Shown: positions 54,226 through 62,308 of the stretch, piece by piece
Layout: every line of letters begins with the position of its first letter
Position numbering within the stretch: the first letter of the stretch is position 1
Origin: Geobacter sp.
GTDB taxonomy: Bacteria > Desulfobacterota > Desulfuromonadia > Geobacterales > Geobacteraceae
Direction of reading: 5' to 3'
Length of the DNA: 64,000 bases
Assembly (NCBI GenBank): GCA_003314535.1
Contig: POSG01000002.1
Location: 372,001 to 436,000 of the forward strand
Program-made: the position numbers and the translations under genes
The notes under the pieces: generated by a model
The model's input: only the letters and a program-made list of their open reading frames with translations
Told to the model about the DNA's origin: nothing
Database searches by the model: none

Positions 54226-55848
54226 TCACGAGACAGGAAGGCAGCGCCACCGCATGACGAGCGCCAAATTAGGATTAGTCGATATCGCATCAACTAGAGA
54301 ACGGATATAACTGTATCCCCCATTGGGCATAATGCTTTCGAATTTATCACTTTCGCAGCGGTCTCTACTTTTTTTGTATGCGACGATCAGGGCACTTGCC
54401 GTTCGGATGCCATGTTCTTCCAGAAGTTGTCGTCTTGTCTTCTGATCAGAGTGATCCTTATCCCGCTTGTCTGTCTTCTTACCTGGCCCCAACTGTTTGT
54501 AGAGTATCGCCTGATCTACCCAATCGATTATCCGCTCAGGAGGAACACGCGTGTGAAGCATGAGTTCTACGAGGTCAGCAGTAGCCATATTTGGCACATT
54601 CTCGATATCTTCTTCTTCGAGCCTTGCCTCGTGCCAAACCGTAAGACCGTCAAGTTCGCTCACTGGCATCTCAGTTCGAAGACTTGGAACAAAGAACCTT
54701 GCTCCGGTCACCGTGCGCAATACCGTCTGTATAACCTGCCAGGCAATCGGAGGGAAGGCTCCAATCACAAATGCTGTCACCAGCATAACATTTGAATTTG
54801 GGCCAGTGTCAAATCCGGCAAAGTTCAGATATGATGCTCCCTTCATCACTATCCATGTACCAATGACTGCCAAAATCACGCGCAAAGACACCGCCATATA
54901 TGCATTTGCTCGAAGGTCTTTTCGTATATATCTTCGGAAAAGCATTTGAACTGAGAAAAAATATGCCCCAAGGAAAGCGAAATGGATTGTGACTTGGCCG
55001 GGCTGCAAGACAGCGCCTAATTTTTCAGTAATTGTGGCATGTGCATTGGGGTTCACAATTTCCCAAGGCGGCAATGTTAACAGCCATCCCAGCCCGATTA
55101 TCAGTGTTGCCAGCATTACCGGGAGCGTAGTCTCTGTGGTTAATATTCCGCGCAGCGCCTCTCCGGTTGAATATCTGGAAAAGGTGGGATTTTTTGGATC
55201 ATTGTTGTCCGGATTGGTTACATCCAGAATCTCATCCGTCAATTCAGAGGGAATAGAGCCGTATACAGCTTCAAATTTCTGAATGTAACTAAGCACACGG
55301 ACGCGACGATCCAGCTCGGATTCGTATTTTCTGTCCAAGCTGTCGTCAACACAGCGAAATTGGCAATCAAACAAGCCGAGCCGTGAAAGATTGCTGAAAT
55401 ATTCCTGAAGCAAACTCGATTTCCGGCTGAAAATGAACAGGTAATACATCACTGCGGGAAGCAGGCAGACAATGATAAGAAAGACGGATCTTAACACAGG
55501 GATTTGGTAGTATTCGGGAGCCAGTAAAAGTACCGCGATCAAAGCTGCCAGAATCGGAAAGGCAATAAAAATAGTCAGGCTGATTTGGCGCTTCTTGAAT
55601 CCTGTCGATTCTTCGGAACGTTGCAATGCGATAATTGAAAGCAACAGAATTATTCCACCAGAAATCGCAAAAGGCCAGACATTACGATTAACAAAAGACC
55701 TCACCGCGGTTATATTGAAATATAAGAACAAGCCGAGTATCAAGTAGAACGCAAGGCCAAACAATGTTCCTATTGGTCGTGAAGATTGTGTTCCTTCGTT
55801 TTCGGTATCCTGCAGGTCTTTGGGGGCATCATTTTTGCCGTTCGCCAT
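54226..55848 (-). CDS. Polytopic membrane protein with soluble C-terminal domain, unknown
   Basis: 540 aa, RBS GAGGAGG. About eight hydrophobic segments (near residues 27-47, 55-75, 88-110, 115-140, 240-260, 283-303, 320-340 and 355-380). A cytoplasmic C-terminal domain of about 150 residues follows (GLTVWHEARLEEEDIENVPN, then RRQLLEEHGIRTASALI). No family recognised. Base composition is visibly more AT-rich than its neighbours, and it lies next to a decayed gene, both consistent with acquired DNA. A 43-aa gene sits just upstream on the same strand. Confidence 0.7.
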   Translation of the reverse strand: MANGKNDAPKDLQDTENEGTQSSRPIGTLFGLAFYLILGLFLYFNITAVRSFVNRNVWPFAISGGIILLLSIIALQRSEESTGFKKRQISLTIFIAFPILAALIAVLLLAPEYYQIPVLRSVFLIIVCLLPAVMYYLFIFSRKSSLLQEYFSNLSRLGLFDCQFRCVDDSLDRKYESELDRRVRVLSYIQKFEAVYGSIPSELTDEILDVTNPDNNDPKNPTFSRYSTGEALRGILTTETTLPVMLATLIIGLGWLLTLPPWEIVNPNAHATITEKLGAVLQPGQVTIHFAFLGAYFFSVQMLFRRYIRKDLRANAYMAVSLRVILAVIGTWIVMKGASYLNFAGFDTGPNSNVMLVTAFVIGAFPPIAWQVIQTVLRTVTGARFFVPSLRTEMPVSELDGLTVWHEARLEEEDIENVPNMATADLVELMLHTRVPPERIIDWVDQAILYKQLGPGKKTDKRDKDHSDQKTRRQLLEEHGIRTASALIVAYKKSRDRCESDKFESIMPNGGYSYIRSLVDAISTNPNLALVMRWRCLPVS

Positions 55849-55888
55849 ATTTATCCTCCTCAGCCTTGTGAACCTTTCCTGCCCCCAC

Positions 55889-56020
55889 TTACCAGGTTTT
55901 TTGCTCCAGGACCCTTGCCTGCAGAAGTTCCTCCTGGCGAGTGAGGGCTTTATTCAGACCAGCTTCAATATAACCCCGCATACCCTGAAGCCACGTTTTC
56001 CACGCGTGCCAATCCATCAT
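55889..56020 (-). CDS. Very small protein upstream of the membrane protein
   Basis: 43 aa, starting MMDWHAWKTWLQGMRGYIEA. Tryptophan-rich, helical and amphipathic. RBS weak (CGAGGACGAG). It ends 40 bases before the start of the 540-aa membrane protein gene; perhaps a small partner or leader peptide. No family recognised. Confidence 0.5.
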   Translation of the reverse strand: MMDWHAWKTWLQGMRGYIEAGLNKALTRQEELLQARVLEQKTW

Positions 56021-56344
56021 GTCTCGTCCTCGGAATGCTGCGCGCTTTGCTTTCCCTGTTCAGGCGCCAATCAGAGCAAGCATCCCCTTTTGGTTTGATA
56101 TTATCTCGTGTTTTTATAAATGCAACTCAGTAAATATTTTTAATCCATGGTGCCGTAATTCACCGTTCTTTAAGGCGTAAAGACGATCATTCCCCTTACG
56201 GTGCGTGATATTGCCGTGGATGCACGTCCGAGCAAAAAACTTTCGCCGTGGTGATCGGCAAAATGCCGTATTTCTTTTTAGCCAGATGATACAAGACATT
56301 TTGCCGTCGCCGTACCAGTCCTATCAAAGTCACATTACAAAGAA
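56021..56344. other. AT-rich intergenic region, nothing firm
   Basis: A 61-codon open frame on the minus strand (56114-56299) has no RBS or recognisable domain. Low GC compared with the flanking genes. Possibly remnant accessory DNA. Confidence 0.3.
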
Positions 56345-56371
56345 AGGGGCACCCATGCCTGGTGTGCCCCT
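56345..56371 (-). terminator. Terminator-like hairpin after the Tim44-domain gene
   Basis: AGGGGCAC and GTGCCCCT pair (8 bp) with an inner CC/GG extension. On the minus strand TTCTTTG follows, a moderate T tract about 85 bases after the Tim44 gene stop. Confidence 0.5.
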
Positions 56372-56456
56372 ATCCTGAAAACGCCGTAAAGTCGTGAATG
56401 CAACTTACAGATAATACCCCTACCGTGTCATGTCATATCCCAGGCAAGATGCTGTC

Positions 56457-57413
56457 TCATGCCTGGGATATGGAGGAAAGCTTCCAGGAACCAGATCCCA
56501 CCGTCCGGGTAAAGGTCCAATACTCCTCAAACTTGACAGGTTCTGTACGGTTGCCCTCAACCAGGTTTCCCACTTCATCCGTTGTGTAATCAAGCAGATT
56601 AGCATGGAATCGGACCGTTATGAAGTCCTGGCCCGATTCCTGCCATGCCTCCACCAGGTCCGTATTCCTGACGGCGATATTCTCCAGGCGGTTGATCTTC
56701 CTGTCGCTCAGGAGACGGTCCACATCTTCCTGCAGAAAACGTCGCATCTCATCGCTGAGACAGCCGGTTACCGGAGACAAATCACGGTTCATCCAGGCCC
56801 CCTGTATCCTGAAAAAGATGTCCATGGCCAGTTCCCGAAAACGGTTTTCGTCAAAGGAAGCGTCCATTTGACGGATATTGGCCAACCCTGTGGAGAGATC
56901 GGCGCCGCCTGCCGGGTATGAGGAGACTTCAGGTTGGGCGTATGAATATTTATCTACGCGGTAGTCTGCCTGGGGAGGAGCTTGCATACTGTAGGATTCC
57001 TGGCGTCTTTTCTTTATCATCCGGTAGACAAGATAACCAATGCCGCAAACAAGGAGAATTTCGAACAGGCCGATCCCCCCACCACCCAGCCCCCCGGATC
57101 CGAAACCAAGACTGCGAAAGATCATGCCGCCGATCAACCCTCCCAGAATGCCGCCGCCCAGACTTCTGAGAAAGCCTCCGGACTGCTGGCGTGCCGGAAC
57201 GGGCTGGTTTGGCGTTTGGTCCGGTGAGTACTGCTGGCGTGATGGAGACGGTTGCTGGTAGGACCTTGACGGCTGTGAGTAGCTCCGCGAACCCCGGCTG
57301 CCGAAAGACCTCCCACCTCCCACCCTGGCGAGAGAGGATGTCTCTAAAACTGTTGTCGTGGCCAACAGCACGGCCAGGAGGATTGTTAATATTTTTACAT
57401 TTCGAAAATTCAT
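56457..57413 (-). CDS. Tim44-like domain membrane protein
   Basis: 318 aa; ATG at 57413 (MNFRNVKILTI) with AAAAAGGA upstream. Signal/anchor (about 7-27), then a Ser/Gln/Pro-rich stretch (about 30-85). Glycine-rich hydrophobic segments follow (LGGGILGGLIGGMIFRSLG, then a helix near 115-130). A C-terminal Tim44/PF04280 domain (about 175-318) contains FRELAMDIFFRIQGAWMNRD and FVTVRFHANL-like strands. It resembles bacterial Tim44-domain proteins of unclear function, not a mitochondrial import factor. Confidence 0.82.
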   Translation of the reverse strand: MNFRNVKILTILLAVLLATTTVLETSSLARVGGGRSFGSRGSRSYSQPSRSYQQPSPSRQQYSPDQTPNQPVPARQQSGGFLRSLGGGILGGLIGGMIFRSLGFGSGGLGGGGIGLFEILLVCGIGYLVYRMIKKRRQESYSMQAPPQADYRVDKYSYAQPEVSSYPAGGADLSTGLANIRQMDASFDENRFRELAMDIFFRIQGAWMNRDLSPVTGCLSDEMRRFLQEDVDRLLSDRKINRLENIAVRNTDLVEAWQESGQDFITVRFHANLLDYTTDEVGNLVEGNRTEPVKFEEYWTFTRTVGSGSWKLSSISQA

Positions 57414-57523
57414 ATGATTCCTTTTTCTTGGAGGTTCCCTGCACAAATCCGTGCAGGAAATCCTCAATCATTATTGCATGCACAGAATTTCAAACGGTAA
57501 TTGTTTTGATGTCAATATCGGGC

Positions 57524-57697
57524 TCAATCATCATCATCTTCATGGCCGTGCCTATGCCCATCCCAATGACCATGCCCATGGTGGCCGCCATTATCATAGT
57601 AGCCACCATAATCATCATAATATGGAGGACCTGCCGCGACCACGCATCCTGGAAGCATGGATGCTGCAAATATCGCACTAAGCCATATTTTTTTCAT
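57524..57697 (-). CDS. Tiny His/Asp-rich lipoprotein
   Basis: 57 aa; ATG at 57697 after GGAAGGAGG. Signal peptide with lipobox LPGC (C18). The mature part is only about 40 residues: PPYYDDYGGYYDNGG, then a histidine-rich GHHGHGHW-like run ending in four aspartates, a likely metal-binding tail. The N-terminus (MKKIWLSAIFAASMLPGCVV) is closely similar to that of the lipoprotein at 58912-59166. Missed by length cut-offs and obscured by a longer frame on the same strand. Confidence 0.75.
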   Translation of the reverse strand: MKKIWLSAIFAASMLPGCVVAAGPPYYDDYGGYYDNGGHHGHGHWDGHRHGHEDDDD

Positions 57698-57846
57698 TTG
57701 GACCTCCTTCCCGAACGAACTCTCTCAAGGGTCCAATTGCAAACGGTTTGAAATTTGATTTCCTTTTCTGTGCATCCATCATCAACAAACACATCTTACA
57801 ACGTTCATTCTCAAAGAAGCAATTGATTCGAAGAGCAAGGCTCGAC

Positions 57847-58005
57847 CTACCGCCTTGCCGCCCGCCTGGATGAGCCAGTGTTTTTTGCAGCGCCTTCAAT
57901 CCAATAACCGCAAACGCAACAAGTCATGCCTTGTGCCATATGGCTGAGGGTTCGTGACTCATAGCTGTGGATACCTATTTTCGCTTTGCATTTCGGACAA
58001 AACAT
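57847..58005 (-). CDS. Small zinc-ribbon protein
   Basis: 52 aa; strong RBS GAAAGGAGGCAGC before ATG 58005. MFCPKCKAKIGIHSYESR and MTCCVCGYWIEG contain two CxxC pairs, so one zinc site is likely, followed by a basic tail (SSRRAARR). Lies between two small exported-protein genes on the same strand. Function unknown. Confidence 0.7.
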   Translation of the reverse strand: MFCPKCKAKIGIHSYESRTLSHMAQGMTCCVCGYWIEGAAKNTGSSRRAARR

Positions 58006-58090
58006 TGCTGCCTCCTTTCGTTGATTCCTTGTGCAACTCGAGAGGTCGCTGAATTGTCGACAGGGTGACGATCAGCTTCGGTTCACTGCT

Positions 58091-58639
58091 TTAATGGTGT
58101 TCACCATGTTCCCAATGGCCGCCACCTTCCCACCGGCGGTCATAACGATGGCCATACCTTCTATCCCCTTCCCACCTGGCATGTCGTTCATGCCAATCTC
58201 GCCGTGCCGGGCGGAAGTGCCTGTAACCGTAATCATCATTGCGATAATGCCGGAATCCATCTTCCCTCATATGACGAATCCTTGCGATCGGGTACCTGCG
58301 CAGTCCCCAGGGAACGGACCGATACCCGACCTGAACCCATGGTCCGTTGTAATAGGGGGCTGCATACCACACATCGCCTCGGCACAGGTAGTAGCGATTT
58401 GATGCATAAAAGAGGTCATGGGGAGTCCCGACGGCTGCGTAAAAACCCATGGAAGGCTGGGCAATGAATTCCGGCGGAGAATCAATCACAACGGGGGGCG
58501 GAACAGGGACAGGAACCGGCACAGGAATATTTCCGACATTGATTCCAACGTTGAAACCGACGTTTGCCGCATGGGCAGTGAATGCCGTTGCTGTGACTCC
58601 AATCGCTATGGTCAATCCCAAAATTCTTTTCTTCATCAT
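58091..58639 (-). CDS. Exported protein with aromatic-rich core, under GEMM-type riboswitch
   Basis: 182 aa; GAGGGA before two adjacent ATGs (58639/58636). Signal peptide to about residue 24 (AHAA). A repeated GFNVGINVG and a proline run (IPVPVPVPVPPP) follow. The aromatic core is FYASNRYYLCRGDVWYAAPY with NGPWVQVGYRSVPWGLRRYP, like the core of the lipoprotein at 27261. The tail is Arg/His/Gly-rich. Expression is probably set by the riboswitch at 58690-58798 directly upstream. Confidence 0.75.
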   Translation of the reverse strand: MMKKRILGLTIAIGVTATAFTAHAANVGFNVGINVGNIPVPVPVPVPPPVVIDSPPEFIAQPSMGFYAAVGTPHDLFYASNRYYLCRGDVWYAAPYYNGPWVQVGYRSVPWGLRRYPIARIRHMREDGFRHYRNDDYGYRHFRPARRDWHERHARWEGDRRYGHRYDRRWEGGGHWEHGEHH

Positions 58640-58689
58640 TCCCTCCTTTGTGGACGGATATTTCAGCAGCCGAATTTATATTCGGAACA

Positions 58690-58798
58690 TAAAAAGCCGG
58701 GGCTGAATATCCTGGGATAGTTCGGCAACCCGGCTGTCTCGTAAAGACCCTGTAGGCTTTCCGCCCCACCCTTGCGGGTGGTTTAGTATTATCGGCTA
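58690..58798 (-). promoter_or_regulatory. GEMM-type cyclic-dinucleotide riboswitch with terminator switch
   Basis: On the minus strand: TAAACC, a perfect hairpin CCACCC-GCAA-GGGTGG (GNRA tetraloop), GGCGGAAAGCC, a P2 stem using GGTCT and AGAC, then AGCCGGGTTGCCGAA. This is the GEMM-I aptamer architecture. AGCCGGG (58735-58729) can alternatively pair with CCCGGCT (58701-58695), followed by TTTTT, forming a terminator. Ligand binding that holds the aptamer closed would prevent termination, predicting an ON switch. The gene controlled starts at 58639. Confidence 0.85.
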
Positions 58799-58911
58799 TC
58801 TGCTGTTTTGAATGCTTTCTTCAGATTACAAGCATCTTGCAATATTCACTTTCGCCAGTTTTTCGTAGAAAACGCCTGTATTGTATTTTCGTTGACATGG
58901 CAGACGATTTT

Positions 58912-59166
58912 TCAGTCCAGTTCGTCCATTTCTTGTCCAATCCCGGGAAAAATCGAGTCCAGCAAAGGATCCTCCTCATGTCCATTACCGTTATTATTTC
59001 CATAGTATCCATCGAAAAGATCAAATAAGCCGTCAAAATCATCAAGGAAATTTCCACAGTCCTCATGGTAAAACTGGCAATCCAATCTATGTGGGGAGTC
59101 CGTCGCTACCAGACATCCCGGCAGTATTGAAACCGCTAATGTCACAATAAGCCATAACTTTTTCAT
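58912..59166 (-). CDS. Small acidic lipoprotein
   Basis: 84 aa from ATG 59166 (a GTG four codons earlier is possible). MKKLWLIVTLAVSILPGCLV has a lipobox LPGC and matches the signal of the 57-aa lipoprotein at 57524. The mature part is Asp/Gly/Asn-rich (DDFDGLFDLFDGYYGNNNGN) with two extra cysteines (CQFYHEDC). Two related tiny lipoproteins within 1.5 kb suggest local duplication. Confidence 0.7.
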   Translation of the reverse strand: MKKLWLIVTLAVSILPGCLVATDSPHRLDCQFYHEDCGNFLDDFDGLFDLFDGYYGNNNGNGHEEDPLLDSIFPGIGQEMDELD

Positions 59167-59251
59167 CTTCCTGTCCACTCTCTATTGGGCTAATTGTGCG
59201 GTAAACTCGTAATTGCCTGCCTGACAAAATATTTTTAAACCTGTATGTTCC

Positions 59252-59947
59252 TTACTTCTTCCTGTTTTGGCGCTTTCTGTCAGCCACCGGATCGACTGAA
59301 GAAAAGACTATTCCATTCAGCAACAATTCAGTTACATGGCGAGAGAGATCATCTTTCCCCAATCCTTCCAGGCTGGGTATTCGCTTCCATGTCTTCGCCG
59401 CAGCAAGGGGAAGCAGAGCCAACCCGACTATGGACATCAAGAGCAATCGCGGGTCGATGTCTCTGTTCACCTCTCCCCGCTTTTGTCCGCCAGCTATGCA
59501 ATCCCTGAACTTCTCCTGCCTGTCGATGGGAATGCGTTGCATTATTTTTTCCCTGAGCAGTCCGCCTTCATTGACGATTTCCCGGATCCATAACGGCGGC
59601 AACCACGGCATGGTCTCGCAGCCCTCGATCAAACGGGCGACAAATGCTTTTATAAAGGCGATCGGGTCCATTTCGCTCCCGGTGAACAACTCCCAGAGAC
59701 GGGTATCGAAGCGCATGATCCTTTCTTCGACAATCGAATCCAGCAAATGGTCTCTGGTCTTGAAATAATAATGGACCATTGCCGACGTGACGCCTACGTG
59801 CGCCGCAATCTGTGCGATCGTCGTCGCTGCGATGCCGTTCTCCGCAAAGAGTGCAGTAGCCGCATCGAGAAGTTGCTCCCGCGTGTTGTCTTCACCCTTT
59901 GCGGAGGGGTGTCCTGACAATGATTTCCTTCGGCCGGAAGTTTTCAT
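59252..59947 (-). CDS. TetR-family transcriptional regulator
   Basis: 231 aa. An N-terminal helix-turn-helix (about 32-62: LFAENGIAATTIAQIAAHVG, then VTSAMVHYYFKTRDHLLDS) follows a basic 20-residue extension. The C-terminal ligand domain is TetR_C-like. A perfect palindrome 9 bp upstream of the start is the likely operator, so autorepression is expected. The thioesterase gene lies upstream on the same strand. Possible targets include fatty-acyl or efflux genes, but nothing in the sequence settles this. Confidence 0.9.
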   Translation of the reverse strand: MKTSGRRKSLSGHPSAKGEDNTREQLLDAATALFAENGIAATTIAQIAAHVGVTSAMVHYYFKTRDHLLDSIVEERIMRFDTRLWELFTGSEMDPIAFIKAFVARLIEGCETMPWLPPLWIREIVNEGGLLREKIMQRIPIDRQEKFRDCIAGGQKRGEVNRDIDPRLLLMSIVGLALLPLAAAKTWKRIPSLEGLGKDDLSRHVTELLLNGIVFSSVDPVADRKRQNRKK

Positions 59948-59955
59948 GCCTCTAT

Positions 59956-59977
59956 ATTAACTAACTTGTTAGTTAAT
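59956..59977. promoter_or_regulatory. TetR-type operator palindrome
   Basis: ATTAACTAAC-TT-GTTAGTTAAT: two perfect 10-bp arms around TT, placed just upstream of the TetR gene start. The form (TTAACTAAC, GTTAGTTAA) is typical of TetR-family operators. Confidence 0.85.
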
Positions 59978-60099
59978 GTCAAGACCGCAAAAAAACCTGG
60001 AGTGGAATTCCAAGTTAATCACCGCAATTTTCCGGACAGATTTTTCAAATGCCCTTCCGGCGGGCGAATTGCATCACCCGTTCTCACCTTCTTCATGAT

Positions 60100-60591
60100 T
60101 CAACTAACGACGTAGGCAGCAGTACCGGTTGCAATCAACAAATCGGCGTCGTTTACCAGTTCCATGCGGACGGTGGCAATGCGCCCACCCAGGCGCATGA
60201 CTTTCGCGCTTGCGTGGAAGCTGCTGCCAATCCCCTGGTGAAGGTAATCCACTCGTAAATCAATGGTTCCGATGCGAAACAAACGAGCGGAAATTTGCTC
60301 TGCCGTTTCGTTTGCATGCTTCTCAGCAATCGCCATGGTCACGGCAAAACCGCCAACCGTATCAAGTGCGGTTGCAATGGCGCCGCCATGGAGGCGGTTG
60401 TGAAGATAACTGCCTACCAGCTCCGGCCGCATTTCAAATGCCAGTCGGGGGAATTCGGGGTCAAACGACTCCACGCGAAGTCCGATAATTTCATTGAACC
60501 TTATGCGGTGCTCCACGATTTCTTTCAATATTGTTTCCAGGCGATCCTGCTCCCCGTGGGGCCGGCGATCGACAACCTTTGATGCATCCAT
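60100..60591 (-). CDS. PaaI/YigI-like acyl-CoA thioesterase (hotdog fold)
   Basis: 163 aa. The hotdog signature is YLHNRLHGGAIATALDTVGG with the conserved H-G-G, followed by TIDLRVDYLHQGIGSSF. It probably hydrolyses medium-chain acyl-CoA as in YigI-type enzymes. It sits between the HisKA_2 kinase and TetR genes on the same strand. The RBS is GAGAGGAAAA. Confidence 0.85.
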   Translation of the reverse strand: MDASKVVDRRPHGEQDRLETILKEIVEHRIRFNEIIGLRVESFDPEFPRLAFEMRPELVGSYLHNRLHGGAIATALDTVGGFAVTMAIAEKHANETAEQISARLFRIGTIDLRVDYLHQGIGSSFHASAKVMRLGGRIATVRMELVNDADLLIATGTAAYVVS

Positions 60592-60729
60592 AATTTTTCC
60601 TCTCTGCCCATTCCATGAAAGATATTTATGCTCGGCGCTATATTTATCGTGGACATTCCCCTTGCCTCCGTGCGGTTTCAGCTCTCCGCCATGGAAATGT
60701 GAAGAGCGCTCTGCCTTCGCCGGAAGCCA

Positions 60730-61737
60730 TTACTCCTTATCTTGGGATGGAGGAGTGAACACAACCTCGAATTGCGTCCCGTCACCGCTTTTCACCTCCA
60801 CGAAAGCGTTAATCTGCCTGGTAAGCATCTGTACAAGAGTCAGCCCCAGAGATTGTTCCTGCTGCCAGTCAAGGCCGGCCGGAAGCCCCACCCCGTCATC
60901 GCTCACGAAAATGCCGATCCTGCCGCCGGAAGCCTGCTTGAGCGATACAGTGACTTCTCCCTCGGTACGACCCTTGAAAGCATGTTTCAAGGCGTTTCCA
61001 ACCAACTCGTTAATAATCAGGCCGCAGGGCACGGCAATGTCGATCGGCAGCGAAACCGCTTGCAGGTTGAAATTCAGCCTGATGGGAAACGCAACCTGGC
61101 CATGGAATGACCATATGTAGTTCACAAGATTTCTTACATATTCCGAGAAGTCGATCCTGGCAAGGTCATACGAACGATAGAGGTACTCATGCACCAAGGC
61201 CATTGAGTAGACCCGATTGTTCACATCCTGAAGCACCTCGCGGATTTGCTCACCCTTCAAACCGTCTGCCTGAAGGCTCACCAGGCTGGAGATGATCTGC
61301 ATGTTGTTCTTCACCCGATGGTGGATCTCCTTCAACAGTACTTCCTTTTCTCTCAGCGATGCTTTGATCTTCTCCTCGGCACACTTGAGGTCGCTGATGT
61401 TCTCGGAAAAAATGATCAAACCGCCGATCTCCTTCCTGTTCCTGTACCATGGCCGGATTTCCCAGTGAACCCAGTCAACAGTGCCATCGGCCCTCTCCCA
61501 TGGATCGGAGTCGTGCCGCTCCACGGCGCCTGCCAGGCAACGACTGTGTACCTTCTTCCATCTCTCCGGAATGTCTGGAAAAACTTCGTAATGACTCCTG
61601 CCGATGATATCCTGAACGACAACGCGGTATGCTTCAAACCAACGACGGCTGGCGCTCAGGTATTTCATGTCTTTGTCAAACATCGCAATGGCCGCCGGCG
61701 CATGTTCAATGAACAGGCGTCTCTTCTTAATTTGCAT
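60730..61737 (-). CDS. PAS-HisKA_2 sensor kinase (short, soluble)
   Basis: 335 aa. One PAS/PAC domain (residues ~5-120, with [13 protein letters not shown] and [17 protein letters not shown]). HisKA_2 follows with [20 protein letters not shown], then HATPase boxes ([28 protein letters not shown]). No membrane segment. It is the third kinase of this type in the window and has no adjacent regulator. The PAS begins close to the start codon, so an upstream sensor part may have been lost, but no remnant is visible. Confidence 0.88.
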   Translation of the reverse strand: MQIKKRRLFIEHAPAAIAMFDKDMKYLSASRRWFEAYRVVVQDIIGRSHYEVFPDIPERWKKVHSRCLAGAVERHDSDPWERADGTVDWVHWEIRPWYRNRKEIGGLIIFSENISDLKCAEEKIKASLREKEVLLKEIHHRVKNNMQIISSLVSLQADGLKGEQIREVLQDVNNRVYSMALVHEYLYRSYDLARIDFSEYVRNLVNYIWSFHGQVAFPIRLNFNLQAVSLPIDIAVPCGLIINELVGNALKHAFKGRTEGEVTVSLKQASGGRIGIFVSDDGVGLPAGLDWQQEQSLGLTLVQMLTRQINAFVEVKSGDGTQFEVVFTPPSQDKE

Positions 61738-62112
61738 GATTACGTCCCAGTTTCAGTATATTACCGCATTCGTGAACAAGATATCCGGACCGTCCCCGTA
61801 AGAGGTTAATTTTACGAGTCTACAATATTAGCATCAGTCACGCGACTCGCAATACGGGATTCCGTATTGAACAGCACCTCCCCTCTATTCCGAATTAAAT
61901 ATGCTGTCAACACAATTCCCAGGTTGAAGTTCTCAGAAACCGTGCTAACTATTTTGAAGTGAACACATGGCGACGGGTGGCCGTTCAAGCACTGCAAAGT
62001 CGAGATAGCCCCCGGAATGTTCTTTTATGCGCCTCACCACCTGGAACCGGTCTTAAGGTGTCATGAAAGCTCATTACTCGCAAGGGGAAAGCACGCAAAG
62101 GAGGTTCTTCCC
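61738..62112. other. Intergenic region upstream of rubredoxin
   Basis: It contains a perfect AATACGG/CCGTATT inverted repeat around 61851-61869 that could be an operator or hairpin, and GGAGG at 62100-62104 as the rubredoxin RBS. No open frame is supported. Confidence 0.4.
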
Positions 62113-62232
62113 ATGCAAAAAACAAAACGTTGGCAATGTCTTGTTTGCGGTTACATTCACGATGGACCGGCGCCGCCGAAGATATGCCCTACATGCAAGG
62201 CCGACAGTTCGAGGTTCATTCCGTACAAGTAA
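62113..62232 (+). CDS. Rubredoxin-type small iron protein
   Basis: 39 aa; ATG at 62113 after GGAGG. WQCLVCGYIHDGPAPPKICP with CxxCG and CPTCK gives the four cysteine ligands of one Fe. It matches the short rubredoxin domain found at the C-terminus of rubrerythrins, not the ~52-aa classical rubredoxin. The flavodiiron protein gene follows after 76 bp, so it is the likely electron donor. Confidence 0.88.
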   Translation: MQKTKRWQCLVCGYIHDGPAPPKICPTCKADSSRFIPYK

Positions 62233-62308
62233 ATGAACTGTTTGCATTTCCGAAATTGGCAAAAACGTTTTTCCGCATGGTAACTGCGGAAAGAAGGAGG
62301 ATAGTATC

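Noticed and set aside
53829-54257. 142-codon open frame as an intact gene
   Set aside because: Only part of it resembles an aldehyde dehydrogenase and the rest of that domain is in another frame; treated as a pseudogene.
56114-56299. 61-codon minus-strand open frame in the AT-rich gap
   Set aside because: No RBS, no motif, and composition like non-coding DNA.
57490-57678. 62-codon methionine-rich open frame
   Set aside because: It is a shadow of the 57-aa lipoprotein gene, whose frame has a strong RBS, signal peptide and lipobox.
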